From positions 1,798,001-1,862,000 of the forward strand of contig NZ_JACHNB010000001.1 in NCBI RefSeq assembly GCF_014205225.1: a stretch of DNA of 64,000 bases, in the 5' to 3' direction. Source of the DNA: Actinoplanes octamycinicus. Its GTDB lineage: Bacteria; Actinomycetota; Actinomycetes; Mycobacteriales; Micromonosporaceae. The translations under genes and the position numbers were made by a program. How positions within the stretch are numbered: the first letter of the stretch is position 1; every line of letters starts with the position of its first letter. The notes under the pieces are model-generated. The model did no database searches, was not told the DNA's origin, and was given only the letters and a program-made list of their open reading frames with translations. Positions 34,550 through 43,033 of the stretch are shown one piece after another.

Positions 34550-35579
34550 CGTGATCATCACGGCCGTGCTGCTGCTCGGCAACGGCCTCTTCGTCGGTGG
34601 CGAGTTCGCGCTGATCGCCTCCCGGCGGACCGCGCTGGAGCCGCTGGCCGCCACGTCCAAGGCGGCCCGCTGGGCGCTCTCCGCGATGAACCAGATCCCG
34701 CTGATGATCGCCGGCGCGCAGCTCGGCATCACGATCTGCTCGCTGGCGCTCGGCGCGATCGCCGAGCCGGCCCTGGCCCACCTGCTGGAGGGCCCGTTCC
34801 ACGCGGCCGGGCTGCCCGAGCGCGCCGTGCACCCGGTGGCCTTCGTGCTGGCCCTGCTGGTCGTGGTCTTCCTGCACACGGTGATCGGCGAGATGGTGCC
34901 GAAGAACATCACGCTGGCCGGTCCGGAGCGTTCGGCCCTCATCCTGGGCCCGTTCATGCTGGCGTTCTGCACTGCGACCAAGCCGCTGCTGGTCGCCATG
35001 CGCTGGGCGTCCCGCACGGTGCTGAAGCTGTGGAAGATCGAGGCGACCGACGCGGTGAAGACCGTCTTCACCGCCGAGGAGCTGGCCGGGATGGTCACCC
35101 AGGCGCGCAGCGAGGGCCTGCTCGGCTCGGAGCAGTACGCCCGGATCCACGCCGCCCTCGGCCTGAGCAGCCGGACCGCGGCCGACACCCTGCTGCCCTG
35201 GTCCCGGGTGACCACGGTGGCCGCCGACGTGTCCCCGGCGACCCTGGAGGCGGTGGCCACCCGCAGCGGCCGGTCGCGCTTCCCGGTGGTGCAGCGGGAC
35301 ACCCGCCGGGTGCTGGGCTTCGTGCACGTCAAGGACATCCTCGGCTACGCCGGCGCGCAGCGGCGCCTGCCGATCCCGGCCGAGGTGATCCGTCCCCTCG
35401 CGGTGGTGTCGCCGGAGCGCAGCCTGGCCGATCTGCTGCTCACCATGCGGCGGGACCGGCTGCACATCGTGCTGGTCAGTGACGGGCGGCGGCCGCTCGG
35501 CGTGATCACCCTGGACGACGTGCTGCACGCGGTGGTCGGCGAGCCGGCCGGGGCGGGGCATCCGGCCGGGCGGCGCTGA
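34542..35579 (+). CDS. CNNM/CBS family protein (short, without CorC/HlyC domain)
   Basis: A 345-residue paralogue of the preceding protein. The DUF21 membrane domain occupies about 1-190 (LLGNGLFVGGEFALIASRRTALE, AQLGITICSLALGAIAEPA, VIGEMVPKNITLA). A CBS pair follows to about 335 (RSRFPVVQRDTRRVLGFVHVKDIL, LHIVLVSDGRRPLGVITLDDVL). The protein stops there, lacking the C-terminal CorC/HlyC domain of its neighbour. The 8-nt overlap suggests a heteromeric cation transport unit with the longer protein. Confidence 0.92.
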   Translation: MTNVIITAVLLLGNGLFVGGEFALIASRRTALEPLAATSKAARWALSAMNQIPLMIAGAQLGITICSLALGAIAEPALAHLLEGPFHAAGLPERAVHPVAFVLALLVVVFLHTVIGEMVPKNITLAGPERSALILGPFMLAFCTATKPLLVAMRWASRTVLKLWKIEATDAVKTVFTAEELAGMVTQARSEGLLGSEQYARIHAALGLSSRTAADTLLPWSRVTTVAADVSPATLEAVATRSGRSRFPVVQRDTRRVLGFVHVKDILGYAGAQRRLPIPAEVIRPLAVVSPERSLADLLLTMRRDRLHIVLVSDGRRPLGVITLDDVLHAVVGEPAGAGHPAGRR

Positions 35580-35700
35580 ATCCTGAGGGGTTACGGCTTG
35601 GCCTTTCGGGTTCGGCAGTTCGGACGAACGCGTACGGGTGGTCTGTGCCGTGTCCGGAGTTTCGACACGAGGGCCAAGCGACAATGCGGACAATAGCCCC

Positions 35701-36558
35701 ATGCTTCCCTCCCGGCGGCGTGCCCTTCCGATCGGCGCCCTGTCCACGACCCTGGTCCTGGCCGGCGCTCTCCTCCTGACCCCCCAGTCGCTCAGCGCGC
35801 CGGCCCGTGCCCGGCCGGCCTACCACCTGCTGCCCCCGCCGTCGGCCGGCGTGCTGACCACCACCACCCCCTTTCCCGCCCCGGCCGACCTGGGCCGGGT
35901 GCGGGTGGCCAGCACCCCGGTGTCGCTGCGCTACGACTTCGACCGCGGCGTCGGCGAGCCGATCCAGGACACCGGTGGGCAGCACGAGCTGCGGCCGCTC
36001 GGGCAGAACGGCGGGACGCTACGTCTCGTACCGGAAGGGGCCGGCCTGGCCGTCGCCTACCCGGACCGATGCACCCTCCCGCGGGAACGGGATTGCCCCC
36101 GGGCGATCCTCGAAGGCCAGCGGGACGACAGCCTGAACCCGGGCCGCCGCCCGCTCCGGTACGGCGCGTCCGTCCTGATGACCCACGCCGACCTGGCCGA
36201 CGGGGCGAACGTGCTGCAGAAGGGCTACTCGGTCGGCGGGGTCAGCCAGTTCAAGCTCCAGGTCGACCACCGGCAGGGGCACCCGAGCTGCGTGATGGCC
36301 GGCGAGCGGGCCCGGATCTACCGTGCCGAGCCGCAGGTGGACGTGGCCGACGGGCGCTGGCACGACCTGGAGTGCAACCGCACCGAGAACCGGCTGACCA
36401 TGCTGGTGGACGGCGTGCCGGCCGCCTCGGTGCCGGTGCCGCCGATGCTGTCGATCGCGAACGCGGAGCCGCTCCGGGTCGGCGGCAAGGGGCCGGGCCG
36501 GGGCAACGACCAGTTCGCCGGCGAGATCGACAACGTCTTCCTGGACATCGGCGCATAA
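35701..36558 (+). CDS. Exported LamG-like (concanavalin-fold) protein
   Basis: A 285-residue secreted protein, ATG 35701. The signal peptide runs through RRRALPIGALSTTLVLAGALLL and ends near PARARPA. The mature part has a LamG/concanavalin-type jelly roll: VSLRYDFDRGVGEPIQDTGG, NVLQKGYSVGGVSQFKLQVD, DGRWHDLECNRTENRLTMLVDG and GEIDNVFLDIG. Four cysteines may form two disulfides. Binding to a carbohydrate or surface polymer is inferred from the fold; no catalytic residues are evident. The ribosome site is weak and the start could shift. Confidence 0.78.
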   Translation: MLPSRRRALPIGALSTTLVLAGALLLTPQSLSAPARARPAYHLLPPPSAGVLTTTTPFPAPADLGRVRVASTPVSLRYDFDRGVGEPIQDTGGQHELRPLGQNGGTLRLVPEGAGLAVAYPDRCTLPRERDCPRAILEGQRDDSLNPGRRPLRYGASVLMTHADLADGANVLQKGYSVGGVSQFKLQVDHRQGHPSCVMAGERARIYRAEPQVDVADGRWHDLECNRTENRLTMLVDGVPAASVPVPPMLSIANAEPLRVGGKGPGRGNDQFAGEIDNVFLDIGA

Positions 36559-36567
36559 GTAGCTGGA

Positions 36568-36579
36568 CTACATATGTAG
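36568..36579. promoter_or_regulatory. Palindromic operator candidate upstream of padR
   Basis: CTACATATGTAG is a perfect 12-bp palindrome 24 nt before the PadR start, followed by ATTACGTATAG, which repeats the TACxTA core. PadR regulators commonly bind AT-rich dyads with TAC...GTA ends and repress themselves, so this is the likely autoregulatory site. Confidence 0.6.
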
Positions 36580-36603
36580 CCGGATTACGTATAGGGTGCC
36601 GGC

Positions 36604-36927
36604 ATGGTGCATCCGATGCGGGAGCCGACGTACTTCATCCTGGCCGCGTTGCAGGACGAGCCGCTGCACGGCTACGCGATCATCAAGCGGGCCGCCGAGC
36701 TGTCACACGGGCGGGTCAGGCCGGCCACCGGCACCCTCTACACCGCGCTCGACCGGCTGGCCGGCGAGGGCTACGTGCGGGTGGTCCGGGAGGAGACGGT
36801 CAACGGCCGGGTCCGGCGCTACTACGCGCTCACCCCGGACGGCCTGGCCGCCCTGCGGTTCGAGGCGGCCCGGCTGGCCGAGGCGGCCAGCGTGGTGATC
36901 CCGCGGACCTCCCTGGGGTGGACATGA
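36604..36927 (+). CDS. PadR-family transcriptional regulator
   Basis: A 107-residue winged-helix protein with the PadR signature: TYFILAALQDEPLHGYAIIKRA, then VRPATGTLYTALDRLAGEGYV and RRYYALTPDGLAAL. The second ATG (36616, MREPTYFIL) is an alternative start. It overlaps the next gene by 4 nt (ATGA). PadR-membrane protein pairs usually respond to drugs or envelope stress; the signal here is unknown. Confidence 0.92.
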   Translation: MVHPMREPTYFILAALQDEPLHGYAIIKRAAELSHGRVRPATGTLYTALDRLAGEGYVRVVREETVNGRVRRYYALTPDGLAALRFEAARLAEAASVVIPRTSLGWT

Positions 36928-37784
36928 CCACCTCGCTGGAGACGACCTATCGCCGCCTGCTGTGGCTCTACCCGGCGGACTTCCGTCGCACGCGCGGCGC
37001 CGAGATGCTGGACACCCTGCTGGAGATGGCCGAGGACGGTGGCGGCCGGCGGCACGCGCCCCGCGAGATGCTCGCGCTGACGATCACCGCGCTGCGGATG
37101 CGGGCCGCCCGGATGCCCGGCACACCGCCCCGGGAGAGCTGGCTGACCGCGATCCGGACCGGCGCCCTGATGCTGATCGTCTTCGGTCTGGCCGAGCCGT
37201 CGATCTACTACCTGTCCGCCCTGGTCCACGGCTTTCCCGCGGTCCCGGCCCTGATCCACGGCCTTCCCGCGGTCCCGCCCCTGGTTCTCGGGCTGTCCGG
37301 CCTGCTCGGTCTGGCCCTGGCGCTCCGCCGCCGGCACCTGGCCGCCGCGATCGTGCTGCTGCCCGCCGGCTTCCTTGGCTTCTGGCACTTCCTCGCGGCC
37401 GCCGCGCTGCTCGCGACCCTGACGCGACGCCGGCCGCGGCCGGCCACCGGATTGCTGGCGTACGCGCCGCTGGCGCCGTTGCTGGTCGCGATCCTCACCG
37501 CGGCGGGCGGCCAGTTCCTCCCCGAGGTGGCCGGCATCATCCGCTTCGGCCTGCTGATGGCCCTCCCGCTCGGCGGTCTGTTGTGGCTGGCCGTCGACGA
37601 GCGGGTCGCCATGGCGCTCGGCCTGCTCTACCTGTCCACCCTGCTGATCTCGCTCGGTCAGTTGCTGATCGGCGACGTCTACAGCTGGACCATGGTCGCG
37701 GTGGACCTGGCGATCACCGCCCTGCCACCGGCGCTGCTGCTCGGCCTGGCCACGGACACCGCCCGCCGCCAGGCCCGGCTCTGA
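36924..37784 (+). CDS. Multi-pass membrane protein in operon with padR
   Basis: A 286-residue protein starting MTTSLETTYRRLLWLYPADFRR. This opening is typical of membrane proteins paired with PadR regulators in actinomycetes. About seven helices follow residue 78. A 27-bp in-frame duplication gives HGFPAVPALI/HGLPAVPPLV near residues 101-119. There is no ATPase or enzymatic motif. Translation is coupled to padR by ATGA. Only 4 nt separate its stop from that of the converging gene. Confidence 0.82.
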   Translation: MTTSLETTYRRLLWLYPADFRRTRGAEMLDTLLEMAEDGGGRRHAPREMLALTITALRMRAARMPGTPPRESWLTAIRTGALMLIVFGLAEPSIYYLSALVHGFPAVPALIHGLPAVPPLVLGLSGLLGLALALRRRHLAAAIVLLPAGFLGFWHFLAAAALLATLTRRRPRPATGLLAYAPLAPLLVAILTAAGGQFLPEVAGIIRFGLLMALPLGGLLWLAVDERVAMALGLLYLSTLLISLGQLLIGDVYSWTMVAVDLAITALPPALLLGLATDTARRQARL

Positions 37785-37788
37785 CCCG

Positions 37789-40698
37789 TCAGCGCTTGAC
37801 GGTGACCGTCTTGCTGGTGGACCGGCCGTCCAGATGGCCGGCCCGGCGGGCGATCACCGTCACGGTGAGCTTCTTGCCGCGCATCGACTTCGTCAGCTTC
37901 AGCGTCTTCCCGGTGCCGACCAGCTTGCCGTTGACCCGCCACTGGTAGCGGTAGGAGTCCGCCCTCGGCGACCAGGCGCCGGCCGAGACGGTCACCTTCC
38001 GGCCGGCCTTCGCGGTACCGGTGATCTTCGGGCGGGTGGTGGCCCGGGGCGCCTTGCCCTTGGCCACCGCCGGGGTGAGCGCCGAGGACGCCGTCCCGGA
38101 CGGGTGACCAGCCCGGCTCGCGGTCACCGTGACGCTCAGGCGCTTGCCCAGCAGGGCCGCGGTGATCGGGAGGTAGGCGCTGGTCGCACCCTTGATCGTG
38201 ACGCCGTTGGCGGTCCAGCGGTAGGCGTACCCGGTCGGTGCCGGGGTCCAGGAGCCGGTGGCGGCGCGCAGCGTGGTGCCGACCGCGACGGTGCCGCTGA
38301 TCGCCGGCGCCTTGGTCGCCTTGACCGGCGGGTTCGCCGGGGCCGGCGGCGGCGTGCCGCCGGAGAGGCTCAGCGCCGCGCCCTGCCCGTCGGCCGGCTG
38401 CGCGGTCAGCGTCCAGCCCGCCACCCCGGCGTCGGTCCAGCTCGCGGCGATCGAGCCACGGGCCTCCGAGCCGCTCAGCGTGCGGACGGTGGCGCCGGCC
38501 GCGTTGCGGAGGGTCAGCTGCCAGGACCCGGCCGGCTTGGACAGCCACCAGGTCGCCCGGCCCTCGACCAGCACCGAGTCGATCGCGGTCAGCGCGCCGG
38601 CCCGGATGCCGGTGTCCAGCACGTGCACCCGCTCGGTGGCGTCGACGTAGGCGACCCCGCCGCCGAAGCGGTCCACCGCCCAGTCGTACCCGGGGCGGCT
38701 GAACATCGGCAGCTCGGCGGCCGGGACCAGGACCCGCTCGGCGCCACCGGCGAGGTCGACGAGCTTGAGGCCGTCGGCGTCGGTGGACTGCGCCAGGAAG
38801 CCGTCGCCGAGCTGGACGTTGCCGGTCGGGGCCGGGGTGATCCCCTTGGTGACCCGGTCGTAGACGCCGCCGGACGAGGAGCAGGCGTAGTAGACGTACC
38901 GGCCGACGGCCTGCAGCTCGGCGGGCGCGCAGTCGTCCCGGGTGGTGAAGGTCTCCGCGTTGTTCGCGGTCACCTGCCCGGTCTCGGTGGCGTTCCAGAC
39001 CAGCGAGCCCCAGACCGCGGTGGCGGTCGCGTTCTGCCGGGTCGACGTGGCGGCGGAGAAGTCCACCAGGTACGGCGAGCCGCCGGTCCCGGAACGGACC
39101 ACGCCCCAGCGGCCGGAGAGGTCGGTCAGCTGCGGGCTGGACAGCTTGGTGTCGACGCTCGGCCCGCCGGCGGTGCTTCCGTTCGCCAGCAGCACGGTCT
39201 TGTTGGAGTAGTCGCCCTCGGTCCGTCCGTGGAAACCGGTCCCGTCGGCGAACATCCGGACGCAGCGCGGCCCGTCGTCGGTGGAACAGTTGCCGTCCCG
39301 CCCGTTGACGTAGCCGTCCACCGTGGACTTCACGATGTCCCGTGCGCCGCTGGTGGCCAGCCAGGTGCTCTGGTAGGTGCCGTACTGGTCACCGGGGTGG
39401 TAGTAGGACCCGCTGGTGGCCCTGGTCAGGATGCCGCTGCCGAGCGCCAGCCCGTAGACCCGCGCGGGCGCCGGGGCGATCTCGGCGACCCGGGTCCGGG
39501 TCACGGTGGCGCCGGGGCCCTGGGCGATCCGGTAGAAGCCCCAGTCGAGGTCACCCTCGGCGAGGTACTTCTCAGCGCCGGCCACCAGCACCGATCCGTC
39601 CGGCAGCTGGGTGATCTCACCGGCGGCCGGGTTCATCACCAGGGTCAACGAGGCGTCCGGGTCGTCGACCGGAAGGGCCCACAGCTCCCGGCCCCGGTGG
39701 TCGCCGGAGCTGGCGTGGACCGGCTCGACGGCGAGCAGCGTGGACCCGGTGAGGCCGAGCACGTTGTCGTAGACGGCCATGGAGCCGTTGTCCACGGTCC
39801 GGACCGGGGCGGACAGGTCCGAGCGTCGGTAGACGTCGAGAGAGCTCCGGCCGGTGCGTAGGCGCAGCAACGAATCCGGGGTCAGCCGGAACCCGGACAC
39901 CTCCCAGTCGTCGGCCGACCCGTCGTACCGGTCGGGCAGCCGGGTTGCCGCGCCGGTGGCCACGTTGACGATGCTGAACTGGGTTTTCTCGTCGGAGCGG
40001 TACCGCAGGATGAAGTCGGCGGCGTCCGCGTCCTCGACGGAGAAGTCGGTGGCGCCGTCCGGCAGCCCGGTCACCGCGGTGTCAGCGCCGTCCCGGAGCA
40101 GGTGCCAGACCCCGGCCGCGTCGGTGGTCACCACCGTCTCGCCGAAGACCCGCTGGTACTCCTGCCCGGCCGGGATCTCCACGGTCCGCGTCTGCCCTTT
40201 CGCGGTCAGCGCGACGTGCGGCGCCGGCGCGGGGTAGTACAGCGCCACGGTGTCGGTGTGGGTGTCCGCCACCCGGAAGGTCTGGAACGACTGCTCCAGG
40301 AACGAGAAGTACCCGTTGTAGACGTCGTATTTGACGGTCGCGGACAGCCGTTGCGGAAGCGCGGTGGTGACCCCGGTCGCATACTCCGTCCAGAACAGCC
40401 GGTCGTCCCCCTCCTGAATCCACAGGAAGCCGGTCGCACCCGCGTTGAGCACCTGGGTGGCGCGCGGCACGGCCCGCTCCGCCGCCGGCACCACGACAGC
40501 GCCATCCGCCGCCACACTGCCGGACCCCGCAGCCAGCGCCGCGCTGCCTGTCCTCGTGGTCAGCGCCGCGCTGCTAGCCTCCGCGGCCAGAGCCGGGCTG
40601 CCCAGCCCACTCATGCCAACCGTCGTGACCAGCCCGAATGCCCCCGCCGCAGCCACCGCCGCCCGAAGCACTCGCCGATCCCGCCCGTTCCCCCGCAC
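37789..40698 (-). CDS. Large exported protein with propeller-like region and two Ig-like repeats
   Basis: GTG at 40698 has GGGGAGG six nt upstream and starts a signal peptide (RRVLRAAVAAAGAFGLVTTVGM, cleavage near SPALAAEA), giving 969 residues. The first 750 mature residues have repeated short beta-strand blocks with VYRRSD, LVVD and LAAGSGSV-like turns, suggesting a beta-propeller; no catalytic motif is seen. Two C-terminal repeats of about 80 residues follow (KAPAISGTVAVGTTLRAATG... and RPKITGTAKAGRKVTVSAG...). Each has W(T/R)(A/V)NG and ends in SVTVTASRAGH or TVTVIARRAGH, as in bacterial Ig-like wall-binding modules. Probably extracellular; function unknown. Confidence 0.8.
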   Translation of the reverse strand: MRGNGRDRRVLRAAVAAAGAFGLVTTVGMSGLGSPALAAEASSAALTTRTGSAALAAGSGSVAADGAVVVPAAERAVPRATQVLNAGATGFLWIQEGDDRLFWTEYATGVTTALPQRLSATVKYDVYNGYFSFLEQSFQTFRVADTHTDTVALYYPAPAPHVALTAKGQTRTVEIPAGQEYQRVFGETVVTTDAAGVWHLLRDGADTAVTGLPDGATDFSVEDADAADFILRYRSDEKTQFSIVNVATGAATRLPDRYDGSADDWEVSGFRLTPDSLLRLRTGRSSLDVYRRSDLSAPVRTVDNGSMAVYDNVLGLTGSTLLAVEPVHASSGDHRGRELWALPVDDPDASLTLVMNPAAGEITQLPDGSVLVAGAEKYLAEGDLDWGFYRIAQGPGATVTRTRVAEIAPAPARVYGLALGSGILTRATSGSYYHPGDQYGTYQSTWLATSGARDIVKSTVDGYVNGRDGNCSTDDGPRCVRMFADGTGFHGRTEGDYSNKTVLLANGSTAGGPSVDTKLSSPQLTDLSGRWGVVRSGTGGSPYLVDFSAATSTRQNATATAVWGSLVWNATETGQVTANNAETFTTRDDCAPAELQAVGRYVYYACSSSGGVYDRVTKGITPAPTGNVQLGDGFLAQSTDADGLKLVDLAGGAERVLVPAAELPMFSRPGYDWAVDRFGGGVAYVDATERVHVLDTGIRAGALTAIDSVLVEGRATWWLSKPAGSWQLTLRNAAGATVRTLSGSEARGSIAASWTDAGVAGWTLTAQPADGQGAALSLSGGTPPPAPANPPVKATKAPAISGTVAVGTTLRAATGSWTPAPTGYAYRWTANGVTIKGATSAYLPITAALLGKRLSVTVTASRAGHPSGTASSALTPAVAKGKAPRATTRPKITGTAKAGRKVTVSAGAWSPRADSYRYQWRVNGKLVGTGKTLKLTKSMRGKKLTVTVIARRAGHLDGRSTSKTVTVKR

Positions 40699-40807
40699 CG
40701 CGGCCTCCCCGTAGAAGACAGTCGCGCCCGCCTCGGCCGCGACGCTACTGCCCCGTTCCCACGCCAATGTCCCGCGGATCTTATCCGCCCCCAAGATCGA
40801 ACGCCAT

Positions 40808-41010
40808 GAGCGCCGCCCATCGATCCGCCCAGCGGCACCGCCCGCCGTCCATCGGTCTGCCCAGCGGCACCGCCCGCCGCCTATCGGTCTGTCCGGCCGC
40901 CCCGCCCGCCGCCTATCGGTCTGTCCAGCGGCACCGCCCGCCGCCTATCGGTCTGTCCAGCGGCACCGCCCGCCGCCTATCGGTCTGCCCGGCCGCCCCG
41001 CCCGCCGCCG
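40808..41010. repeat. Tandem array, exact 32-bp unit, six copies
   Basis: ATCGGTCTG (ATCGATCCG in the first copy) recurs at 40819, 40851, 40883, 40915, 40947 and 40979, exactly 32 bp apart. The rest of the unit is close to CCCAGCGGCACCGCCCGCCG. Copies are contiguous without variable spacers, so it is not a CRISPR. It lies upstream of the exported-protein gene (minus strand) and about 480 bp from tRNA-Gly. Confidence 0.9.
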
Positions 41011-41439
41011 CGACCTGACCACAAGCGCAGAACCGAGAAGGCGACCAGCCAGCGACGCGCGTCCAGCGATGGGTGCGGGTGGCGGCCCGGAGCGGGCTGG
41101 CCGACGGCGGCACCGGCCGGGACTGGTGCTCGCGTGACGGCTTCGCGCAGGGTGCGCCCGGCGCAGGGCGCGGGCGGTGGCGCCTGAGGTGGTGGGCGAG
41201 AGGCGCAGGCGGGGCGCAGGCGGGGCGCCGGAGGCAGCCAGTGACAGCCGGTGAAAGGAGCGAGTCCGGCGTGGTCAGACGCGCTGGGTGGCGAGGCGGG
41301 ACTTGGCGGTGCTCTCCGTCGGGGTGGTGACCAGGGAGACCGCCGAGCGAAGCGAAGGCCACCAACGATCCGGAACCCGGCCGGCGAACAGTCACCGCCG
41401 TAACGCGGGGTCTGGGGGCTCGGCCCCCAGGCAAGAAAT
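41011..41439. other. Gene-free stretch
   Basis: I see no gene here. The right end (41395-41439) contains the GGGGGCTCGGCCCCC hairpin and CCGTAACGCGGGG words shared with the tRNA-Leu trailer. Confidence 0.5.
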
Positions 41440-41486
41440 GCGAGGAGGGCCCCAGTCCGCGCTCTCCGCGGACACAGGACCCTCGC
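41433..41486 (-). terminator. Structured terminator/trailer of tRNA-Gly
   Basis: In the transcript direction GCGAGGG...CCTCCTCGC (arms 41480-41486 and 41440-41449) surrounds GTCCGCG/CGCGGAC, then ATTTCT. The downstream GGGGGCCGAGCCCCC hairpin and CCCGCGTTACGG (to 41395) follow, as after tRNA-Leu. Confidence 0.78.
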
Positions 41487-41493
41487 CACTCCG

Positions 41494-41564
41494 AGCGGGT
41501 GACGGGAATCGAACCCGCGCTGTCAGCTTGGGAAGCTGATGTTCTGCCATTGAACTACACCCGC
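41494..41564 (-). tRNA. tRNA-Gly (anticodon CCC)
   Basis: A 71-nt tRNA on the minus strand. The acceptor GCGGGTG pairs with CACCCGC and is followed by discriminator T; no CCA is encoded. The D-arm region is TAGTTCAATGGCAGAAC. The anticodon stem TCAGC/GCTGA has loop TTCCCAA (anticodon CCC). The T-arm is CGGGTTCGATTCCCG. Confidence 0.97.
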
Positions 41565-41627
41565 AGCGGGCATCACTGTACCCGATTATCCGACTCTGTG
41601 GCGGAACCACCCCACGATGTGCCCGCC

Positions 41628-42134
41628 TCAGCCCGCCATGGCGAGGGTGCGCGGTAACTTGCTGGGTGCCCGCCAGGTCTGGGCGATCGGAATCGGTAGC
41701 GGGGCGGCGGCGAGCGGCACCGCGCCGGACGGGCCGTGGTGGCGCAGGGTCGCCGACTCGACGCTCAGCTCGAACAGCCGCCAGTCGACATCCGGCGAGG
41801 CGCGCAGCGCTCCGGCGATCGCCGTGATGGTGCGCGGGTCGCGGACCGGCATGGCCCGGCCGGACAGATAGGCCTCGTCGTCGCTCTCCTCCGGCGGATA
41901 GGAGTGCAGCGCATAGCGGGGGTCGCGCTCCAGGTCGCGGCGTTTCGGCGAGTTGACCAGGAAGCAATACAGCCCCGCGCCGGCGAAGACCGGCGAGATC
42001 GGGTGCACTCGCGGGCCGCCGTCGGGACGGATGGTGGCGAGGTAGCCCATGCCGGGGCCGTACTGCTGCAGGAGCGCACGGATGCCGGCGGCGAGCGACG
42101 GCTCGGCGGCGGCGAATTCGGACCAGGAAGCCAT
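41628..42134 (-). CDS. Pyridoxamine 5'-phosphate oxidase-like flavin/F420-type protein
   Basis: A 168-residue split-barrel protein: [32 protein letters not shown] and [18 protein letters not shown] are typical of the PNPOx-like flavin- or F420-binding superfamily. The substrate is unknown and true PdxH activity is unlikely. There is no ribosome site before the ATG. Instead TAGAAT (42146-42141) lies a few nt upstream, so the transcript is probably leaderless. A perfect LexA box overlaps this promoter, so the gene is predicted to be induced by DNA damage. Confidence 0.85.
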   Translation of the reverse strand: MASWSEFAAAEPSLAAGIRALLQQYGPGMGYLATIRPDGGPRVHPISPVFAGAGLYCFLVNSPKRRDLERDPRYALHSYPPEESDDEAYLSGRAMPVRDPRTITAIAGALRASPDVDWRLFELSVESATLRHHGPSGAVPLAAAPLPIPIAQTWRAPSKLPRTLAMAG

Positions 42135-42146
42135 GCGGCCATTCTA

Positions 42147-42162
42147 TCGAACATACGTTCGA
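42147..42162. promoter_or_regulatory. LexA (SOS) box in the PNPOx-like/dcd divergent region
   Basis: TCGAACATACGTTCGA has perfect 6-bp arms TCGAAC/GTTCGA with a 4-nt centre and matches the Gram-positive/actinobacterial LexA consensus (CGAAC-N4-GTTCG). It abuts a TAGAAT -10 for the minus-strand gene and lies 74 nt before the dcd start. LexA binding is inferred from the motif. Confidence 0.8.
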
Positions 42163-42236
42163 GACGGCCAGCGAACGCGCCGATCGGGGGACAACCACCG
42201 AAACGACGGCAAAGCGCAGGTCGGTATGGTGTTGCG

Positions 42237-42815
42237 ATGCTGCTCTCCGACCGTGACCTGGTGGCCGAGATCAAATCCGGCAGCCTCTCGCTCGAGCCCT
42301 TCGAGCCGTCGCTCATGCAGCCGTCCAGCATCGATGTGCGGTTGGACCGCTTCTTCCGGGTTTTCAACAACCACCTCTACACCCACATCGACCCGGCCGA
42401 GCAGCAGGACGAGCTGACCGCCGAGGTCGAGGTCGAGGACGGTCAGCCGTTCGTGCTGCACCCGGGCGAGTTCGTGCTGGCCTCCACGCTCGAGGTGATC
42501 ACCCTCGGTCAGGAGCTGGCCGCGCGCCTGGAGGGCAAGAGCAGCCTGGGCCGCCTCGGCCTGCTCACCCACTCCACGGCTGGCTTCATCGACCCGGGCT
42601 TCTCCGGTCACGTAACGCTGGAGCTGTCCAACGTGGCGAACCTGCCGATCAAGCTCTGGCCGGGGATGAAAATCGGTCAGCTCTGCATCTTCCGGCTCTC
42701 CAGCCCGGCCGAGCACCCGTATGGCTCCGCCGTCTACGGCTCCCGCTACCAGGGCCAGCGCGGCCCGACCCCGAGCCGCTCGTCGATGAACTTCCGCACC
42801 TGGCCCACCCGCTGA
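42237..42815 (+). CDS. dcd: dCTP deaminase
   Basis: A 192-residue trimeric-fold enzyme: [33 protein letters not shown], and the catalytic segment [29 protein letters not shown] with the catalytic Glu, then [16 protein letters not shown]. It deaminates dCTP to dUTP. Actinobacterial members of this size can be bifunctional and also hydrolyse dUTP to dUMP for thymidylate synthesis. ATG 42237 gives the family N-terminus although the ribosome site is weak. The LexA box lies in its upstream region. Confidence 0.95.
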   Translation: MLLSDRDLVAEIKSGSLSLEPFEPSLMQPSSIDVRLDRFFRVFNNHLYTHIDPAEQQDELTAEVEVEDGQPFVLHPGEFVLASTLEVITLGQELAARLEGKSSLGRLGLLTHSTAGFIDPGFSGHVTLELSNVANLPIKLWPGMKIGQLCIFRLSSPAEHPYGSAVYGSRYQGQRGPTPSRSSMNFRTWPTR

Positions 42816-43033
42816 CCCCGCGCCGTGCGGGTTGTCGCCGGCCCGCACGGCCAGCCCGTCCTCCGGACGGATGAACTTCGCCTCCCGCTCACGGTCCGCT
42901 CCGGCACGAGCCGCCCACGACGATTTCGGTACGCCGTGAGCACGCTCGCCCGCAAGCGTGAACGCACACCGCCCGGAGGTGAGCGGTGTACGCGGAGTCC
43001 CCGGAAGTGAGCGGTGCGGCGGAGGCCGGCGGA

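Noticed and set aside
40808..41010. The 32-bp array as a CRISPR
   Set aside because: The full 32 bp is repeated without intervening spacers, and there are no cas genes.
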